This document shows positions 1 through 12,530 of a stretch of 64,000 nucleotides of DNA, in pieces. A model generated the notes under the pieces. It was not told the DNA's origin, made no database searches, and was given only the letters and a program-made list of their open reading frames with translations. The stretch comes from Siphonodentalium dalli. Its lineage: Eukaryota; Mollusca; Scaphopoda; Gadilida; Siphonodentaliidae. Where the stretch lies: assembly GCA_032622095.1 (NCBI GenBank), contig CP136065.1, positions 220,018,151 to 220,082,150 on the forward strand, read 5' to 3'. The translations under genes and the position numbers were made by a program. Numbering within the stretch: position 1 is the stretch's first letter; each line of letters starts with the position of its first letter.

Positions 1-189
1 CATATTGTGTAGAATGTATACATATTTGTTCTAAGATTGTACATTTACATCGTGGTGGTTTTTATAACTCAAGAAAGATTAAGAGACAAAACTGCCATTG
101 GCTTTTGCCGATAAATTGGTGTGTTTCAGTTCGCGCGCCATGCATGGCTGACAACTGCGAGTAAGGTAACTATACGGGGACTATGAAAT

Positions 190-644
190 GTGACCCGCCA
201 TATCAAATCCAGTCGGAAGTCGGGATTGTTTGTACCCTGTGCCAATGCATTCTCTTATATATGCGAATCGACCATAGGTCGCCTCTCATATATAAGAGAA
301 TGCATTGGCCTAACAATTGTTTACAATTTTTATAATTTGTTCTTGTATTCTTTAACATTTTTATAATTTCACCCATACAGAGCCCCAGACAAACGAGCAG
401 ACGACACTCTTCTATGTGCTTCTATATATGTGTGGGGCTCCCTGCAGGGTAATGGATGTTTTTTATTTTATGTCCTAAAAATTGTAAGAAACATTTATTT
501 AAAAAACATGATAAAAAATTGTTAGGCCAATGCATTCTCTTATATATGCGAGTCGACCTATGGTCGACTCGCATATATAAGAGAATGCATTGGCACAGGG
601 TAAAAAAATCCCGACTTCCGACTGGATTTGATATGGCGGGTCAC
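190..644 (+). mobile_element. Family B double-hairpin MITE (4-bp target)
   Basis: Terminal inverted repeats GTGACCCGCCATATC / GATATGGCGGGTCAC, flanked by AAAT on both sides. Two copies of the 70-bp hairpin cassette (about 240-310 and 523-594), in inverse orientation, enclose a middle with a second, weaker inverted repeat (CAGAGCCCCAGAC / GTGTGGGGCTC). No coding capacity. The superfamily is not determined; a 4-bp W-rich target excludes the TTAA families below. Confidence 0.85.
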
Positions 645-645
645 A

Positions 646-1480
646 AATGTGCAAAACAATGATGGGCTACATCACGTTATACCAGGGCGACGGGTTAACC
701 AACATATATGTACGAGGGCATGAGAATGTCGGGCGATGCTACATAAGTAGCTGGGCAATGCATGGGCAACAAAACAACCACACAAAGTGTTGGTATTTGT
801 GGTAACCCTATCTATCATCTATTAGTGAAACCTTTTACGAAATTTATCTCTGCGTATTTAATATATTTTAGTCTCAGTTTGGTGCGAAGTACAACTATAT
901 CTCAAGTTCATCGGGTAGAGTTTGAGTTGATTTATCTTCTGTTACAATTCTCCAATATAACGGCATATTATCCTCTCGTGAAATCTCGGTTTTCCTCGTT
1001 AAACCCGTTATCTGGTTATCTATAGTGTCAGGTTACAGTTTCACTTGTTGTCATGTAGGTAGCTGATACACGAATAACAATGGTGTACTTCACATCTCAA
1101 ACAGTTATTTAGGACATTGAATCTATACGACATTCAAGTTATGCACGTGGTCTACTGAAATTTGTTCATGCAAAGAACATAAACATATAACGTTGGTAGT
1201 GTGTATTTGGGAATTCTATAGTCGAGCACGCGATTGACAAACAAACAACTTGAACAATCTAACACATAACGCTCCCAGTAAATGCGATCTAATTGTTTGG
1301 AAATTACCTCAAAATGGCAACAAGCAGAATGTTGCAGCGATTCGTAAAATAAAACTTTTATAGCGCAAGTAATTCATCGCTTTTGTCACATGTCGGTGAT
1401 CAAAATTTCTCGATAAATACACGAGATACATACTTCGCTACACGTGAACTCGATATGTAAAAAACAAACAAACAAACTTA
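646..1480. other. Stretch without recognisable gene
   Basis: No open frame longer than 87 codons and no repeat that recurs elsewhere in the window. Confidence 0.5.
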
Positions 1481-1908
1481 TTAAAGGTACTCATTACTAT
1501 TTATTTGGCTTCGGGAGTAAACATATTTGATTCGAGTCGAGGAACCAACCCATTAAAGCTCAGGGTGATTATATATCCGATTTTTGAAGTTTGCTATTTC
1601 TATTGTTTGTGGACCAGAAGCACGTGGTCAAACGGACGAAGATGCGGATGAAGGTGGGTAGCTCTAAAATCAAATCCTAATAATAACCACTTGTTTTAGA
1701 GTTATCCACCTTCATCCACATCTTCGTCCGTTTGACCACGTTCTTCTGGTCCACAAACAATATAAATAGCAAACTTCAAAAATCGATATCTAATCACCCT
1801 GAGCTTTGATAGGTGGGTTAATTCCTGGACTCGAATCATTTATTTTTTTTACCCCCGAAGCCAAAGAAATAGTAATTTACGAGCGTCTGATCGGATTGAG
1901 TACTTTAA
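1481..1908. mobile_element. Family F foldback MITE (TTAA)
   Basis: An almost complete palindrome flanked by TTAA. The arms start AGGTACTCA and include GGCTTCGGGAGT, GATTCGAGTCGAGG and CGTCCGTTTGACCACG with their reverse complements on the other side; the centre is about 1680-1690. No ORF. Confidence 0.85.
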
Positions 1909-2025
1909 AATCATAAAAGTTATCGGCTCAAAAATAAGCAAAGGTCACTCTTCTTCGGCGTCGAATATTAAAGGGCGTCAGAAGTGAAAAATTACCATAT
2001 CTTGTTTCACGCTTGAAGATTCACT

Positions 2026-2075
2026 TTAAAGGTACTCAATCCGATCAGACGGTCCCCATATCATCAAGATACATC

Positions 2076-2109
<34 letters not shown>

Positions 2110-2512
2110 TTTCTTCAAAATATGCTTTAGTTATCAGAATCGACTTATTGCAACACAATAATGCTATCCACTGTCAACTATGGTATCAAATTTCCCAAAA
2201 TATGTTATTTATCAACATTTTGTTATACAAAATATGGCCGATCACTTAAGTATCACGAAATTTGGCCGTATTAGCACTTGATTTTAGAGACATCCATCCT
2301 CATCCGCAATTTTGTCCGAGACCGTCCGTTTGACTACATGTTGCTGGGCCACAAATTATTGCACATCTCGAGAAATAAAAAACTTAAAAAATTGATATCT
2401 GATCAATCTGAGCTTTGGTGGGTGGGTTCCTCGACTCGAATAAAATATTTTTTACCCCCGAAGCCAAAGAAATAGTAATTTAGGAGCGTTAATTCGGATA
2501 ATGCATCTTTAA
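2026..2512. mobile_element. Family F MITE, diverged copy
   Basis: TTAA at both ends, AGGTACTCAATCCGAT at the left, GGATAATGCATCT at the degraded right end. The interior has a (CAA)n run at 2073-2109 and the right-arm motif CCCCGAAGCCAAAGAAATAG shared with the copies at 1481, 10292 and 53292. Confidence 0.75.
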
Positions 2513-2617
2513 GTGGAATCATCCACAAAACTAAGTTGACGCAAGTGATTTACTAAATCATTATGTATGTTTGTATTTAACAAACTAATCTTTAAGTATA
2601 AAATTAATCCAATCCGT

Positions 2618-3053
2618 CGTGGTTATTTTCCAGTCGGCTGCCACATAATGATTTAGACATACGTGGTTATTTTCCAGTCGGCTGCCACATAATTATTTAG
2701 ACATGCGTGGCTATTTGCCAGTCGGCTGCCACAAGTCATAATGATTTAGACATACGTGGTTATTTTCCAGTCGGCTGCCACATAATGATTTAGACATACG
2801 TGGTTATTTTCCAGTCGGCTGCCACATAATTATTTAGACATGCGTGGCTATTTGCCAGTCGGCTGCCACATAATGATTAGACATACGTGGTTATCTTCCA
2901 GTTGGCTGCCACATAATTATTTAGACATGCATGCGTGGCTATTTTCCAGTCGGCTGCCACATAACGATATAGACATACGTGGCTATTTTCCAGTCGACTG
3001 CCACATGATTTAGACATACGTGGCTAATTTCCATTCGGCTGTAAAATAAGTGC
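2618..3053. repeat. 44-bp minisatellite, 10 units
   Basis: Unit ACGTGGTTATTTTCCAGTCG followed by GCTGCCACATAATGATTTAGACAT, ten times, with the two variants GGTTATTTTCC and GGCTATTTGCC alternating in a block of three units that is itself duplicated (2661-2797 and 2798-2932 approx.). Not coding in any frame. Confidence 0.93.
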
Positions 3054-4079
3054 GGCTGTCACTTAAAATCGAGAGGACGAATCGGATCAATAAGTAGAGA
3101 CATATATGATCTAGCTGAGCCCACATTTATTGACTATAAGATCTATATTGTGCTGAAGTATTAAGGGTAAGGCTAACTGGTTTGTTCCCTTGAAATTAAA
3201 GCCGTCCCCTACGAGTTGACACTATATAGCTTACTGTTTATTACGCGCGCCGCGTGTATACTAATGTACAAATTCTTGTTTCGCCTGGGCGCTGGAGTTT
3301 ACTCTGGGGGTTTTATTTATAGAAAAATGGGAATTTTTGGGACGCATTTAAAAGTCGAACTGCGCGACCAGGAGGCCAAGTCCGTTAAAAGGTGTGGTTG
3401 GGAATTTCAATTTCGTTTATTGTCCTTTACATTATTATGTCAATAATGTTGATTTTTGGTTTGTGACAAGCTATGTCAATTAAAAATAAAAGAAATGAAA
3501 ACGATAATTTGTAAGTCTTATATTTCAACTTTTATAGACATTTTTCGTTCTGCAGCCACTGAGGGTTGTGGTCGGAGACGGCCGAGTCGGCCGCCGGTTC
3601 GTTAATTAGGTGCTGGTTGTTATTGTTATTTTAACGGAATTCTGAGTTGGTCATTCGTAAAACCAATATATTTTATATTCTATAATTACAAACATGGGTA
3701 TATGATATATGATCTTGAGCGCGTTACCATTTCTGACATTGGTTTTCTTGTACGTTTATGCATTCGGAAATATTGACATATGATATAAAAACTCAAATAT
3801 CGCGATCTTCTCATATTGATTGTTGACCCTTTCATGGCGGAAGCTGCCTGAGTTTGTTGCTATAACCCTGTACCAATACATTTTCTTATATAGCTGATCA
3901 GCTGTCTCTAATACTGTGGCCTATTTTCAGTTGATTGCTCGCTGCTTGAGTAAATGACCTGCATACCAACATTTGTATTAATCGGGCTGGTTCTTGAATG
4001 TAACAGTTCTTGCAAAATGGGTGCTCACCATTTTCCAGCACAAACTAACATGCTTTTAACAGTCTTGAAGCTCTCTATT
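3054..4079. other. Stretch without recognisable gene
   Basis: No supported gene. A remnant of one hairpin-cassette arm (CCAATACATTTTCTTATATA) is seen at about 3873-3892. Confidence 0.5.
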
Positions 4080-4093
4080 AAATTGTCATTCGA

Positions 4094-4344
4094 TGTCGTG
4101 CCGATACGCCGTACACAGGAAGAAAGTTGAAATATTTAAAATCTGAAGTAATATATTAATTTGAACATATATTCCATTAATTCCAACTTACATGTCAGTC
4201 ACTGGGAGTGCATGTGGTGTACGAAAGACGTGTAAATGAAGCGAGCGAGATGTGAGCGAATTGGAAGAATGTCACTTGATATATAATAATATGTACCTCT
4301 GTTTATGTTTACATTCCTTCATTGATGTATGTTAATTCCAATAA

Positions 4345-4370
<26 letters not shown>
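4094..4370 (+). pseudogene. Retrocopy of an unknown polyadenylated RNA
   Basis: About 277 bp ending in a run of some 25 A, preceded by AATAAA; flanked by a perfect 13-bp direct repeat AATTGTCATTCGA (4081-4093 and 4372-4384). This is the signature of LINE-driven insertion of a processed RNA. No protein is recognisable, so it may be a 3' UTR, a noncoding RNA or a short SINE without visible Pol III boxes. Confidence 0.75.
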
Positions 4371-4375
<5 letters not shown>

Positions 4376-4719
4376 GTCATTCGAGCCTTTTACTTGTTAA
4401 TATAATGTACATGCAGACTTCGCCATTCCCTTCGCGAATGAAGTGGAAACATTGGATGATGCATGTGGGCGGAGCTGTTTTGTTTTGTAGGATCATATTA
4501 CATTTCAGGTGTTGTGCCTCCGTTTCATGTTCGTTTGCGTTGATGGTGCAATTGTTGGAGTTGATACAATACACCTGACTTTATATTAGATAGCGATTGT
4601 GAGTTTTGAGGTTATCATATCGATATCTAAGAAGAATGCGTATTTTCTGCACATACGTCAGTTTTATGTTCGTGGTGACAGTCGTTATGATAAGTTGTGC
4701 ACCAAAGAGTGCTAAAGCG

Positions 4720-5107
4720 TTAACCCTTTACCCAACAGAAGGGCCCTGTGTCAATGCATTCTCTTATATATGCGAGTCGACCATAGGTCGCCTCGCATAT
4801 ATAAGAGAATGCATTGGCTTAACACATTAAAAATTATAAAATTGTTAAAGAATGTAAGAAAAAATGGTAAAAAGTGTTTTTTTAGGCCAATGCATTCTCT
4901 TATATATGCGAGGCGACCTATGGTCGACTCGCATATATAAGAGAATGCATTGGCACAGGGCATAATTGTAACTATCACAATGTGGTCAAGGAGCCGGTTC
5001 CAATGATATCCATATTTGTATGGTTCTATTGAGACAGACCGAAGATATTTTAGGCTGTTGAAGCTTTATTTGGCCGGTTTTGGCCGGTTTGTTGGGTAAA
5101 GCGTTAA
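4720..5107 (+). mobile_element. Family A double-hairpin MITE (TTAA target)
   Basis: Family A definition: TTAA, end CCCTTTACCCAACA and its inverse, a short left flank, hairpin cassette, AT-rich centre with TTAACACATTAAAAATTATA, inverted cassette, then a longer right flank ending GGCCGGTTTTGGCCGGTTTG. The CCCTTT terminus with TTAA target resembles piggyBac-type elements. This copy is 388 bp, lacks part of the central A/T run, and has GCGTTAAC variants at both ends. Confidence 0.9.
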
Positions 5108-5351
5108 CAAATGAGACCATAAAATGACTGGAACGTTATTACCGTAAGATTTACGAGTCAAAGTTATTGCAAGAAATTGTACCGAAAAATCGAGGTCATA
5201 TCACAGGGTAAGTAATTTTTTAAATTGACGTAAGCCAACATCGAGTGGGAATAACGTGGATTGTTCCCATACAATGAATTCTATGAGTATTGTGCGCAAG
5301 TTTCTCGTACGGTTAGACGTAGAGAATATACAGCCAAAGCTATTGTTCGAA

Positions 5352-5468
5352 CGTGTCACTGGCACTGACGTGCATTGTGACAGCCATTGATTGTGAACTA
5401 TAAATTGCAAGTCTCAAATTAAACCTAGCAAAACACGTGTATATTATCAACAAATGTAGGTCGATAGC
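5352..5468 (+). repeat. Left unit of duplicated LINE target region
   Basis: The segment from CACTGGCACTGACGTGCATT to GTAGGTCGATAGC is repeated with about 85 % identity at 7583-7697 on the other side of the LINE. A diverged tandem repeat was present before the LINE inserted between its units. Confidence 0.7.
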
Positions 5469-5473
5469 AAAAC

Positions 5474-6883
5474 ATGTACAGCAGTGTCAAATCCCTGGTT
5501 AGAATCAATGGCGACGCATCAGATACTTACAGAACGTACTCTGGAGTGCTCCAGGGTGAAAATTTATCATCTTTTTTATTTTCGATATACCTTAATGATT
5601 TAGAGAGTTTCTTTGAAACTAATAATGTCCCAGGTCAACACCGATTGCAAACGATAATTACTGATGAACTTAAAACGTATGTAAAACTTTATTTAATGCT
5701 TTATGCTGATGATACTGTAATATTTGCAGAAAGTACAAATGATATGAAAAAATATTTGAGCATTTTTGACGACTACTGTTCATTTTGGAAATTAAATGTC
5801 AATACGTCGAAAACAAAGATTATGGTATTCGGAAAAGGGCGTACCCCAAGACGTAAGTTATACATTAATGGAACACATATTGAATATGTCACTCATTACA
5901 AATATCTTGGAATTATGTTTACTAAATTAAACACGTTTTCCAAAGCAAAAAATGATCTGATTACAAGAGCTACCCGATCTATGTATGGTCTTATCCATAA
6001 AATACGCCAATTGTCCTTGCCATTCGAATGTCAGTTAGACATGTTCAATAAAACTGTCAAACCTATTCTACTATATGGGACAGAAACATGTGGTTATGGA
6101 TGTCTAGAATCCCTAGAAAAATTACAATTAAATTTTTTTAAATTTATCCTAAATGTAAAAACAAGTACAACATCGCTAATGGTATATGGCGAGACAGGAA
6201 TGTTCCCATTAGAGCTGGATGTAAAATGTCGAATGGTATCATACTGGGAAAAATTAGTTAATTGTAATGATAGCAGAATGAGTAGGATGATGTACTCCCT
6301 TCTGTTAAAATGGTATAGAAATGGTGAATATAAGCATCCATGGCTATCATATATCCATAAAATTCTAATTGAATCGGGGCTACCGTCTCTATGGTGGGAC
6401 CAGGATAATATTACCATTGATGTTGTAAATATGAATAATATTGTCCAACAAACACTGAAGGACCAATACGTACTGCAATGGAAAATTAACATGGAACAAT
6501 CAAGTAAATGTACCACATACAAAAAATTGAAAACAATATTTGGCCTTGAAGACTATCTGAAAATTTTGAATCGCAAGGATGCAATTATCCTTACTAGATT
6601 TCGAATGTCCAATCACAGACTTCCCATTGAAACTGGATCATGGAATGATACCAATCGGAAAGATAGAGTATGTACGAGATGTAACATAGGGTTACTTGGA
6701 GATGAATATCATTGTATTTTACAATGCTCTTCGCTTGATTATCTGAGAAAAAAATATATTCCCAAATTCTTTCGAAATTATCCGAATTTAGTTAATTTTA
6801 CTAAATTGTTTAGCTCCAAAAATAAGAATATATTGATTAAAGTCTCCACATTTATACAAAACGCAAGAGTTAATTACGAATAA
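5474..6883 (+). CDS. Non-LTR reverse transcriptase, C-terminal 469 codons
   Basis: One uninterrupted frame. Motifs in order: GVLQGENLSSFLFSIYLNDL (about residues 24-43, RT motif 4), YADDTVIF (about 79-86, catalytic Asp pair), KTKIMVFGKG (about 112-121) and HYKYLGIMF (about 140-148, thumb). Near the C-terminus CTRCNIGLLGDEYHCILQC is a Cys/His finger as in LINE ORF2 tails. Missing are the endonuclease domain and the first RT motifs, including the first catalytic Asp, so it cannot be active. The absence of stops indicates a young insertion. The first ATG is only the start of the open frame; no native start is implied. Confidence 0.92.
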   Translation: MYSSVKSLVRINGDASDTYRTYSGVLQGENLSSFLFSIYLNDLESFFETNNVPGQHRLQTIITDELKTYVKLYLMLYADDTVIFAESTNDMKKYLSIFDDYCSFWKLNVNTSKTKIMVFGKGRTPRRKLYINGTHIEYVTHYKYLGIMFTKLNTFSKAKNDLITRATRSMYGLIHKIRQLSLPFECQLDMFNKTVKPILLYGTETCGYGCLESLEKLQLNFFKFILNVKTSTTSLMVYGETGMFPLELDVKCRMVSYWEKLVNCNDSRMSRMMYSLLLKWYRNGEYKHPWLSYIHKILIESGLPSLWWDQDNITIDVVNMNNIVQQTLKDQYVLQWKINMEQSSKCTTYKKLKTIFGLEDYLKILNRKDAIILTRFRMSNHRLPIETGSWNDTNRKDRVCTRCNIGLLGDEYHCILQCSSLDYLRKKYIPKFFRNYPNLVNFTKLFSSKNKNILIKVSTFIQNARVNYE

Positions 6884-7101
6884 TGCAAGATATCTGCACT
6901 CAGTCACGATATCTCCAACAGTTTCGAGGAGATAGCGCGATTTAGTGATGCATGTCATCAAACAACATTATGGTGCCCTATAATATAATATAAATATTTA
7001 ATAGCTCCCCCCCCCCTCACACTGAAAAACTCTTTTCCACTGTTGCACACCATGTATTGTATAATTATGTATTATCTGCTCATAATATCATGTAACATGA
7101 T

Positions 7102-7501
7102 TTAACCCTTTACCCAACAGAATGGCCCTGTGCCAATGCATTCTCTTATATATGCGAGTCGACCATAGGTCGCCTCGCATATATAAGAGAATGCATTGGC
7201 TTAACACATTAAAAATTATAAAATTGTTAAAGAATGTAAGAAAAAATGGTAAAAAGTGTTAAAAAAAAGATTTTTTTAGGCCAATGCATTCTCTTATATA
7301 TGCGAGGCGACCTATGGTCGACTCGCATATATAAGAGAATGCATTGGCACAGGGTATAACTGTAACTATCACAATGTGGTCAAGGAGCCGGTTCCAATGA
7401 TATCCATATTTGTATGGTTCTATTGAGACATACCGAAGATATTTTAGGCTGTTGAAGCTTTATTTGGTCGGTTTTGGCCGGTTTGTTGGGTAAAGGGTTA
7501 A
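7102..7501 (+). mobile_element. Family A MITE inside LINE 3' UTR
   Basis: 400 bp, TTAA at both ends, both cassettes intact. It separates the LINE stop region from its TTTGAAC tail, so it is younger than the LINE insertion. Confidence 0.93.
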
Positions 7502-7582
7502 TTGAGAAATAAACATTTGAACTTTGAACTTTGATAGCTATATATTATACTCGTATTAATTTCATGACACGTGTGAACACCC

Positions 7583-7697
7583 CACACACTGGCACTGAAG
7601 TTCAATGTGACCGGCACTGAAAGTGAAATATAAATGGCAAGTCTCAAATTAAACCTAGCAATAACCCGTCTGTATTATCGACAAAATGTAGGTCGAT
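7583..7697 (+). repeat. Right unit of duplicated LINE target region
   Basis: Counterpart of 5352-5468 (CACTGGCACTGAAGTTCAAT to GTAGGTCGATAGC), continued by TATATATAATACTCGTACTA, which also occurs at 7541-7560. Confidence 0.7.
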
Positions 7698-10291
7698 AGC
7701 TATATATAATACTCGTACTAAATTATGGCATGTGTGAACACCCCACTGGTAGTGATAGAAATTGTTCTTTAGAACTGGAGATTCTACATAGGTGTTGATC
7801 AACCGACGACATGTATCACCACATAAATTTCATTATTCGATACAGCCATCAAACGCAATGTTCGCAAATACGGAGCGCAGACTACCAAAATGACGAATAT
7901 GTCGCATGCAAATGAACGCTTCTCAATCGATGAATATTCACCTCTTCGGAGTATACTGCGTCTCCCCAAAGACACATTCATTAAGCAACTCTTACAAAAG
8001 ATGCCAGAACATAATCTGAATTCTCTGAGACACAGCGTATTCGAAGAGGCCCGGAAACGTTGTGATGATCTACAGCCCTACATGTTGAAGTTGAGATTCC
8101 AAAAGAGACTCAGAAAAACCAATGTGTGAGAAACACGCGAAAGACACATATACACATATACTTGTGGTGCAGTCGTGACGTCATCACCAAAAGTCTCCGA
8201 ACGCTCATGTGATCGGTCACGGACAGTCAATGCGCAAACAGAAAACATAACCCATCAGTCTTGCAATTGCAACTCAACATGTGTTAAAAAAACTAGCAGA
8301 AGTGTTGATCGATTTAACTCTACTTAAGAAATGCAGTCATGTGTTAAAATAATTTTCGAAACACAAGACCAAATCTTGGGTCAACTCACTGTATTACAGA
8401 AGACCATCACAGCTGTCAAATCTCATTGCGATTCAAATTCTAAATTTACGATAGGGAATGTCACAGAATTAAGTCTCGGTTTCGGCAGAATTAGAGACTA
8501 AAAGTGTATGGGTATTGACAATTTGAAACAGAGTTAAACTCCTCCAGCAAAATGCTCTCTCGTCACAGGATGACTACCACAACTTTCTGACAATTAACTC
8601 CGAAGTACATGACAGTCATGTCTAAAACTTTTGTCAAAAATGATTCTCTCGATCGACTTATGTCCACTTTCAGTGGGAAATGCATTGCCAATGGCGACGC
8701 TGCGAAGAAACATATGGACAACGCAGATAAAAGCCTCTCTACGGTGTTTGACATATTAGAGATCTGTTCATCAAGCATAATTCACAGGTGTCCTACATTG
8801 AGGCATGTCCGCATCAGTCGAACACCAAGCCCAAGACTGACCAAGTGTCGTTAAATAAGGGTCCGGAACCAGTTTCAAAGGACGAAACACCAGTATCACC
8901 GAGTGACTTCTCACTGACTCAATCAGCGACACAAAAGAACAGTATTCCGAATATTTCCGAGCCGGTCGATCATTCGTTTCCGATTAACTGGTCCAGAAAG
9001 GCAAGTTACATGTATATCATCTAGGCAATTCTGTCGAAAGATCTAACTAACTCGGTGCATCCTGCCATATATGTTGCCCGCGATAAGACGGAAATTCCCC
9101 CCACAGACGTACATGCCACAGATGTCCAGGAAGTTCATTCCAAACCAAATAATTGCAACCACAAAGGGTGCTTATACCTAAGGTAGGTGAATGACGTCAT
9201 ATATTTTTCTATATCCATCAGTGATTTTTCAAGATCGTGGGTATACATTTTGGAGAAATTGTCACGTGACTTCCGGTTACCAACCGTGTGGACATTGCCA
9301 AAAAACGCGGAATCGGGAATGGAGCATCGCGATGAAAATGAAATTACAACTTACGAAGAATTCCCATGTGATTTAGGCCTATTAATTTCATTTAGACTAA
9401 TTTCGTTGGTTGGCTTAACGAAAACGAAAAACTAAGACGTCATGACACGGTTTCTGAATTCATTTTGGATTTGTAGGCCAGAATACAGACAAAATTGAAC
9501 AATCCACGAAACGCCTTATCAAGTTGTCATGTCGTCTCCGTCGTGACCACTGCATGGTGTTACATAAATTATTCTTAGCATTATGTCGCCGATAAAAGGC
9601 AAATTTGAGGGACAGCATGCTGTGTGTTTGCTCCCCTACGTGTCACGTACGATTCATAATAGCCCTATCAGACATAACCCCGATACTAGTGAAAACCCAA
9701 GAAAGGACAATAGCGATGGTTACGAGAAATATCGTAGTATCCATGCAGAATATTGATGACTTCAATAGTGTTTCAGTCATTACACTTTCTGATGAATTCA
9801 AGAAGAAAGGCAGTATGTCGCACGCAAGTGGCCAACAAGACGAAACATCTTAATCCCGATGGTCTACACATGCATAACCAAGATGAAGTCATAAACGAAC
9901 ATTCACGATGCAGAGAAGGGGAACGAATTTCATTTTTTTTAAAGGAGGACCGTTACGAAGACTTTAGTGGATTCAAGGGAGTCCATCAACATACATATCA
10001 ACATAATCGATATGTGGGATTTCTTCAAGAAGCGGAACATCACCCCAACGTTTATTCGCACCACGAGCAGCAGGATGTATGGAAGTCAGTCCGCTCGTGT
10101 ACATATCTTATCCAGCGATGTGAAGGAATTATATACCGGGAACATTTCTGGCCTGATAATATCATTGTCCGACCATGGACTTCAGACCCGCCAAGAGGCA
10201 GAGATACTGGAGACACAAATGATCAATCTTGACTTTCTTGCGTGGAACGCTACCGGAGTAAGCACAGTACGAAAATACATCGCATCACTTC

Positions 10292-10768
10292 TTAAAGGTA
10301 CTCAACCCGATAAAACTCCTCTCAATTACTATTTCAATGGCTTCGGGGGTCAAACATATTTGATTCGAGTCGAGGAAGTCACCCATCAAAGCTCAGATTT
10401 GTTAGATATCGATTTTAGAAATCTATTATTTTTCATTATCGGGAATACTATCTGGCCCAGAACTCAGTAAAAATTGCGTTAAAATTACCACTTGATTTTA
10501 GAGTTATCCAGCCTTGTCTGTTTGAATAGATTTGGAGAACACATCCAGAGCAGATTACGGCAGTTAGTAGTACTGATCTCGAGTTTATAACAAATTTCAA
10601 AAATCAATATCTAATAACTCTGAGCTTTGTTTGATGGGTTCCTCGACTCGAATCAAATATTTTTTACCCCCAAAGCCAAAGAAATAGTAATATAGGACCC
10701 TCCGATCGGATTGTTGTTGTTGGAATCTGTTGAGATGGGGACCCTCTTTACGGGTTGAGTACCTATAA
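10292..10768. mobile_element. Family F MITE nested in LINE endonuclease
   Basis: 477 bp, AGGTACTCAACCCGATAAAA left, GGGTTGAGTACCT right; left TTAA, right mutated to TATAA. Removing it and one target copy restores continuity YIASLL-NWRKTTFL in the endonuclease frame. It is nearly identical to 53292-53768, so this family moved recently. Confidence 0.87.
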
Positions 10769-12391
10769 CTGGCGGAAAACTACTTTCCTTCGAAATTTCC
10801 GAAGTGTGGAAAACTTAGTTTTACTCGATAGCCTGAGTAGTTCACATTATGTTGTTGCCAAACCAGGCAGAACCATCACAACAATATCTGGAAATTCATT
10901 CACACGGGATGGCGTTGCCCTGTTTGTCCCAAATGATTTTCATGGGAGATGTTCTGTTATAGACTTACCAGGTGACCGTTCTGGCGGGGTCCGCTTTAGT
11001 TTCACCAGACTACACGTTACATATAATTCAAGTGTATATGCCGTGTAGAAACCACACCGTCAACTATCTTAAAGACTGCTTGAGCACTCTTGATGGTCAG
11101 ATAGATATGCTAGCGCAACAAGGACACATAATAGTTATGAGTGACTTCAATGTCCACCTCGCTGGTGACGGGAATACACAACAGACACAAATATCTCGAT
11201 CAAAACTATTGAACAAATTCATTACAAGCACACGCATGGGCGTCAACGACATCGCAGATGTGCACTGGCCCATGCTACTCACTCACTCAGCCAATTTATT
11301 TCTGGGCAAATCCAATTCTGATTGATCACATACTGTTATCGGAATATATGGCACATAACGTGCAACGGTGTTCAATCCTCGATGATGACTCTATGAAGGT
11401 CTCCAACCATTTGCATGTGACATGCTCGATACGCTACCCAATGTTCAGTTGACGTGCCAGAAGTAACCCGCATGAAATAACACTGGCGGAATTTAAGCAT
11501 ACATCTGTATCATTATGTGCTTGAGAGTCATGTAGACGAAATTTCTCAGCTGCAGACAGAAAATAAGCAAGATGTTAAAACTCTATATACAAGATAGTTG
11601 AATGGTCAAGTTGCATGGATCTGCGTCAGCCTCGTGTGATGCATTTAAAAAAAACATATTAGAATCCTCTACTGAGTAAGTTACACACCGACGTGAAACA
11701 AAATCGTCGTCGCTGGATCTCCGACGGGAAGCCAAATTCTGTTAATTCGCTCTCACTCATGCGTGTCATACAAAAACGCCAAACGTCGCCTCAGAAGAGA
11801 AATCCGAAACGCAATACGTTGCCTTGAACATATATTCATGGAAAATGTCGAAAGTGCGGCTCACTCTGATGTCACGGCAGTCTGGTGGATGACCAAACCA
11901 GCCTCACAGAAACGAAGCGTAACAACAGGGATAGATTTTGGTGATGGAGAACACACGGACAGAGTTTATTTTATCATGCTGGCCTATTAAATTGACCAAT
12001 GAGAATGGAGATCTATACTGACAGGAGATGATGGCATATTAGGTTCACCTTGATTGACACAAGGGGGTATATGGGGTCGATAGACGCCATATTGTTTGTC
12101 CTGAAACTTTGCCGCCTCGGGGATATTTTCGGTGTATTTGGCGCCAAAAAAGGGATATCTGTCGAAAATAATTTTCTGTGAATTTAAAGACATAGTACCA
12201 TGTACCGAAACCTGCATGTGATATATTTGAGGAATTCTAAAGACTCATACATTAACTAACAAACTCAATTTGTTGTCGCACTTTTGGTGGTTACATATGT
12301 TAATGGCCCTTGAGACACATTTAACTTACTTGTATCTATAAACTTCGTACAAGTAATTCAAATTCTCACATGTATAGCATGATAAAATCGT

Positions 12392-12530
12392 TACAGGACT
12401 CGTAGTTGCCGGCTACGGTGACATATGAGGCTCAGCGAGTTAATATCGGGATCGGCTCGCGCCTCGCCCGATATTAATCTCACATCGCCTCATATGACAC
12501 CGTATCCGGCAACAACTCGCCCTGTAACTT
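12392..12530. mobile_element. Foldback element in LINE RT region
   Basis: Inverted repeat: GTTACAGGACTCGTAGTTGC ... and its complement ...AACAACTCGCCCTGTAAC, with CATATGAGGC / GCCTCATATG inside and a GC-rich loop (CGGGATCGGCTCGCGCC). Single copy in the window. Confidence 0.65.

Larger units (their letters stand above)
5469..7533 (+). mobile_element. 5'-truncated non-LTR retrotransposon
   Basis: Contains the RT ORF 5474-6883, a short 3' UTR, and a tail of TTTGAAC repeats (7517-7533). It begins inside the RT domain, so it is a truncated insertion; GATAGC occurs at both borders. A Family A MITE (7102-7501) has inserted in the 3' UTR. A CR1/Jockey-like clade is possible but not decided. Confidence 0.85.

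Noticed and set aside
240-310. Hairpin cassettes as terminators or miRNA precursors
   Set aside because: They occur inside transposons in both orientations; a small-RNA role is possible but nothing in the sequence shows it.
4751-4978. Recurrent short frames with ANAFSYICES or QCILLYMRVD
   Set aside because: They are translations of the hairpin cassette and appear wherever it does, in both orientations; not genes.
6094-6522. 142-codon minus-strand frame
   Set aside because: Shadow of the LINE reverse transcriptase.
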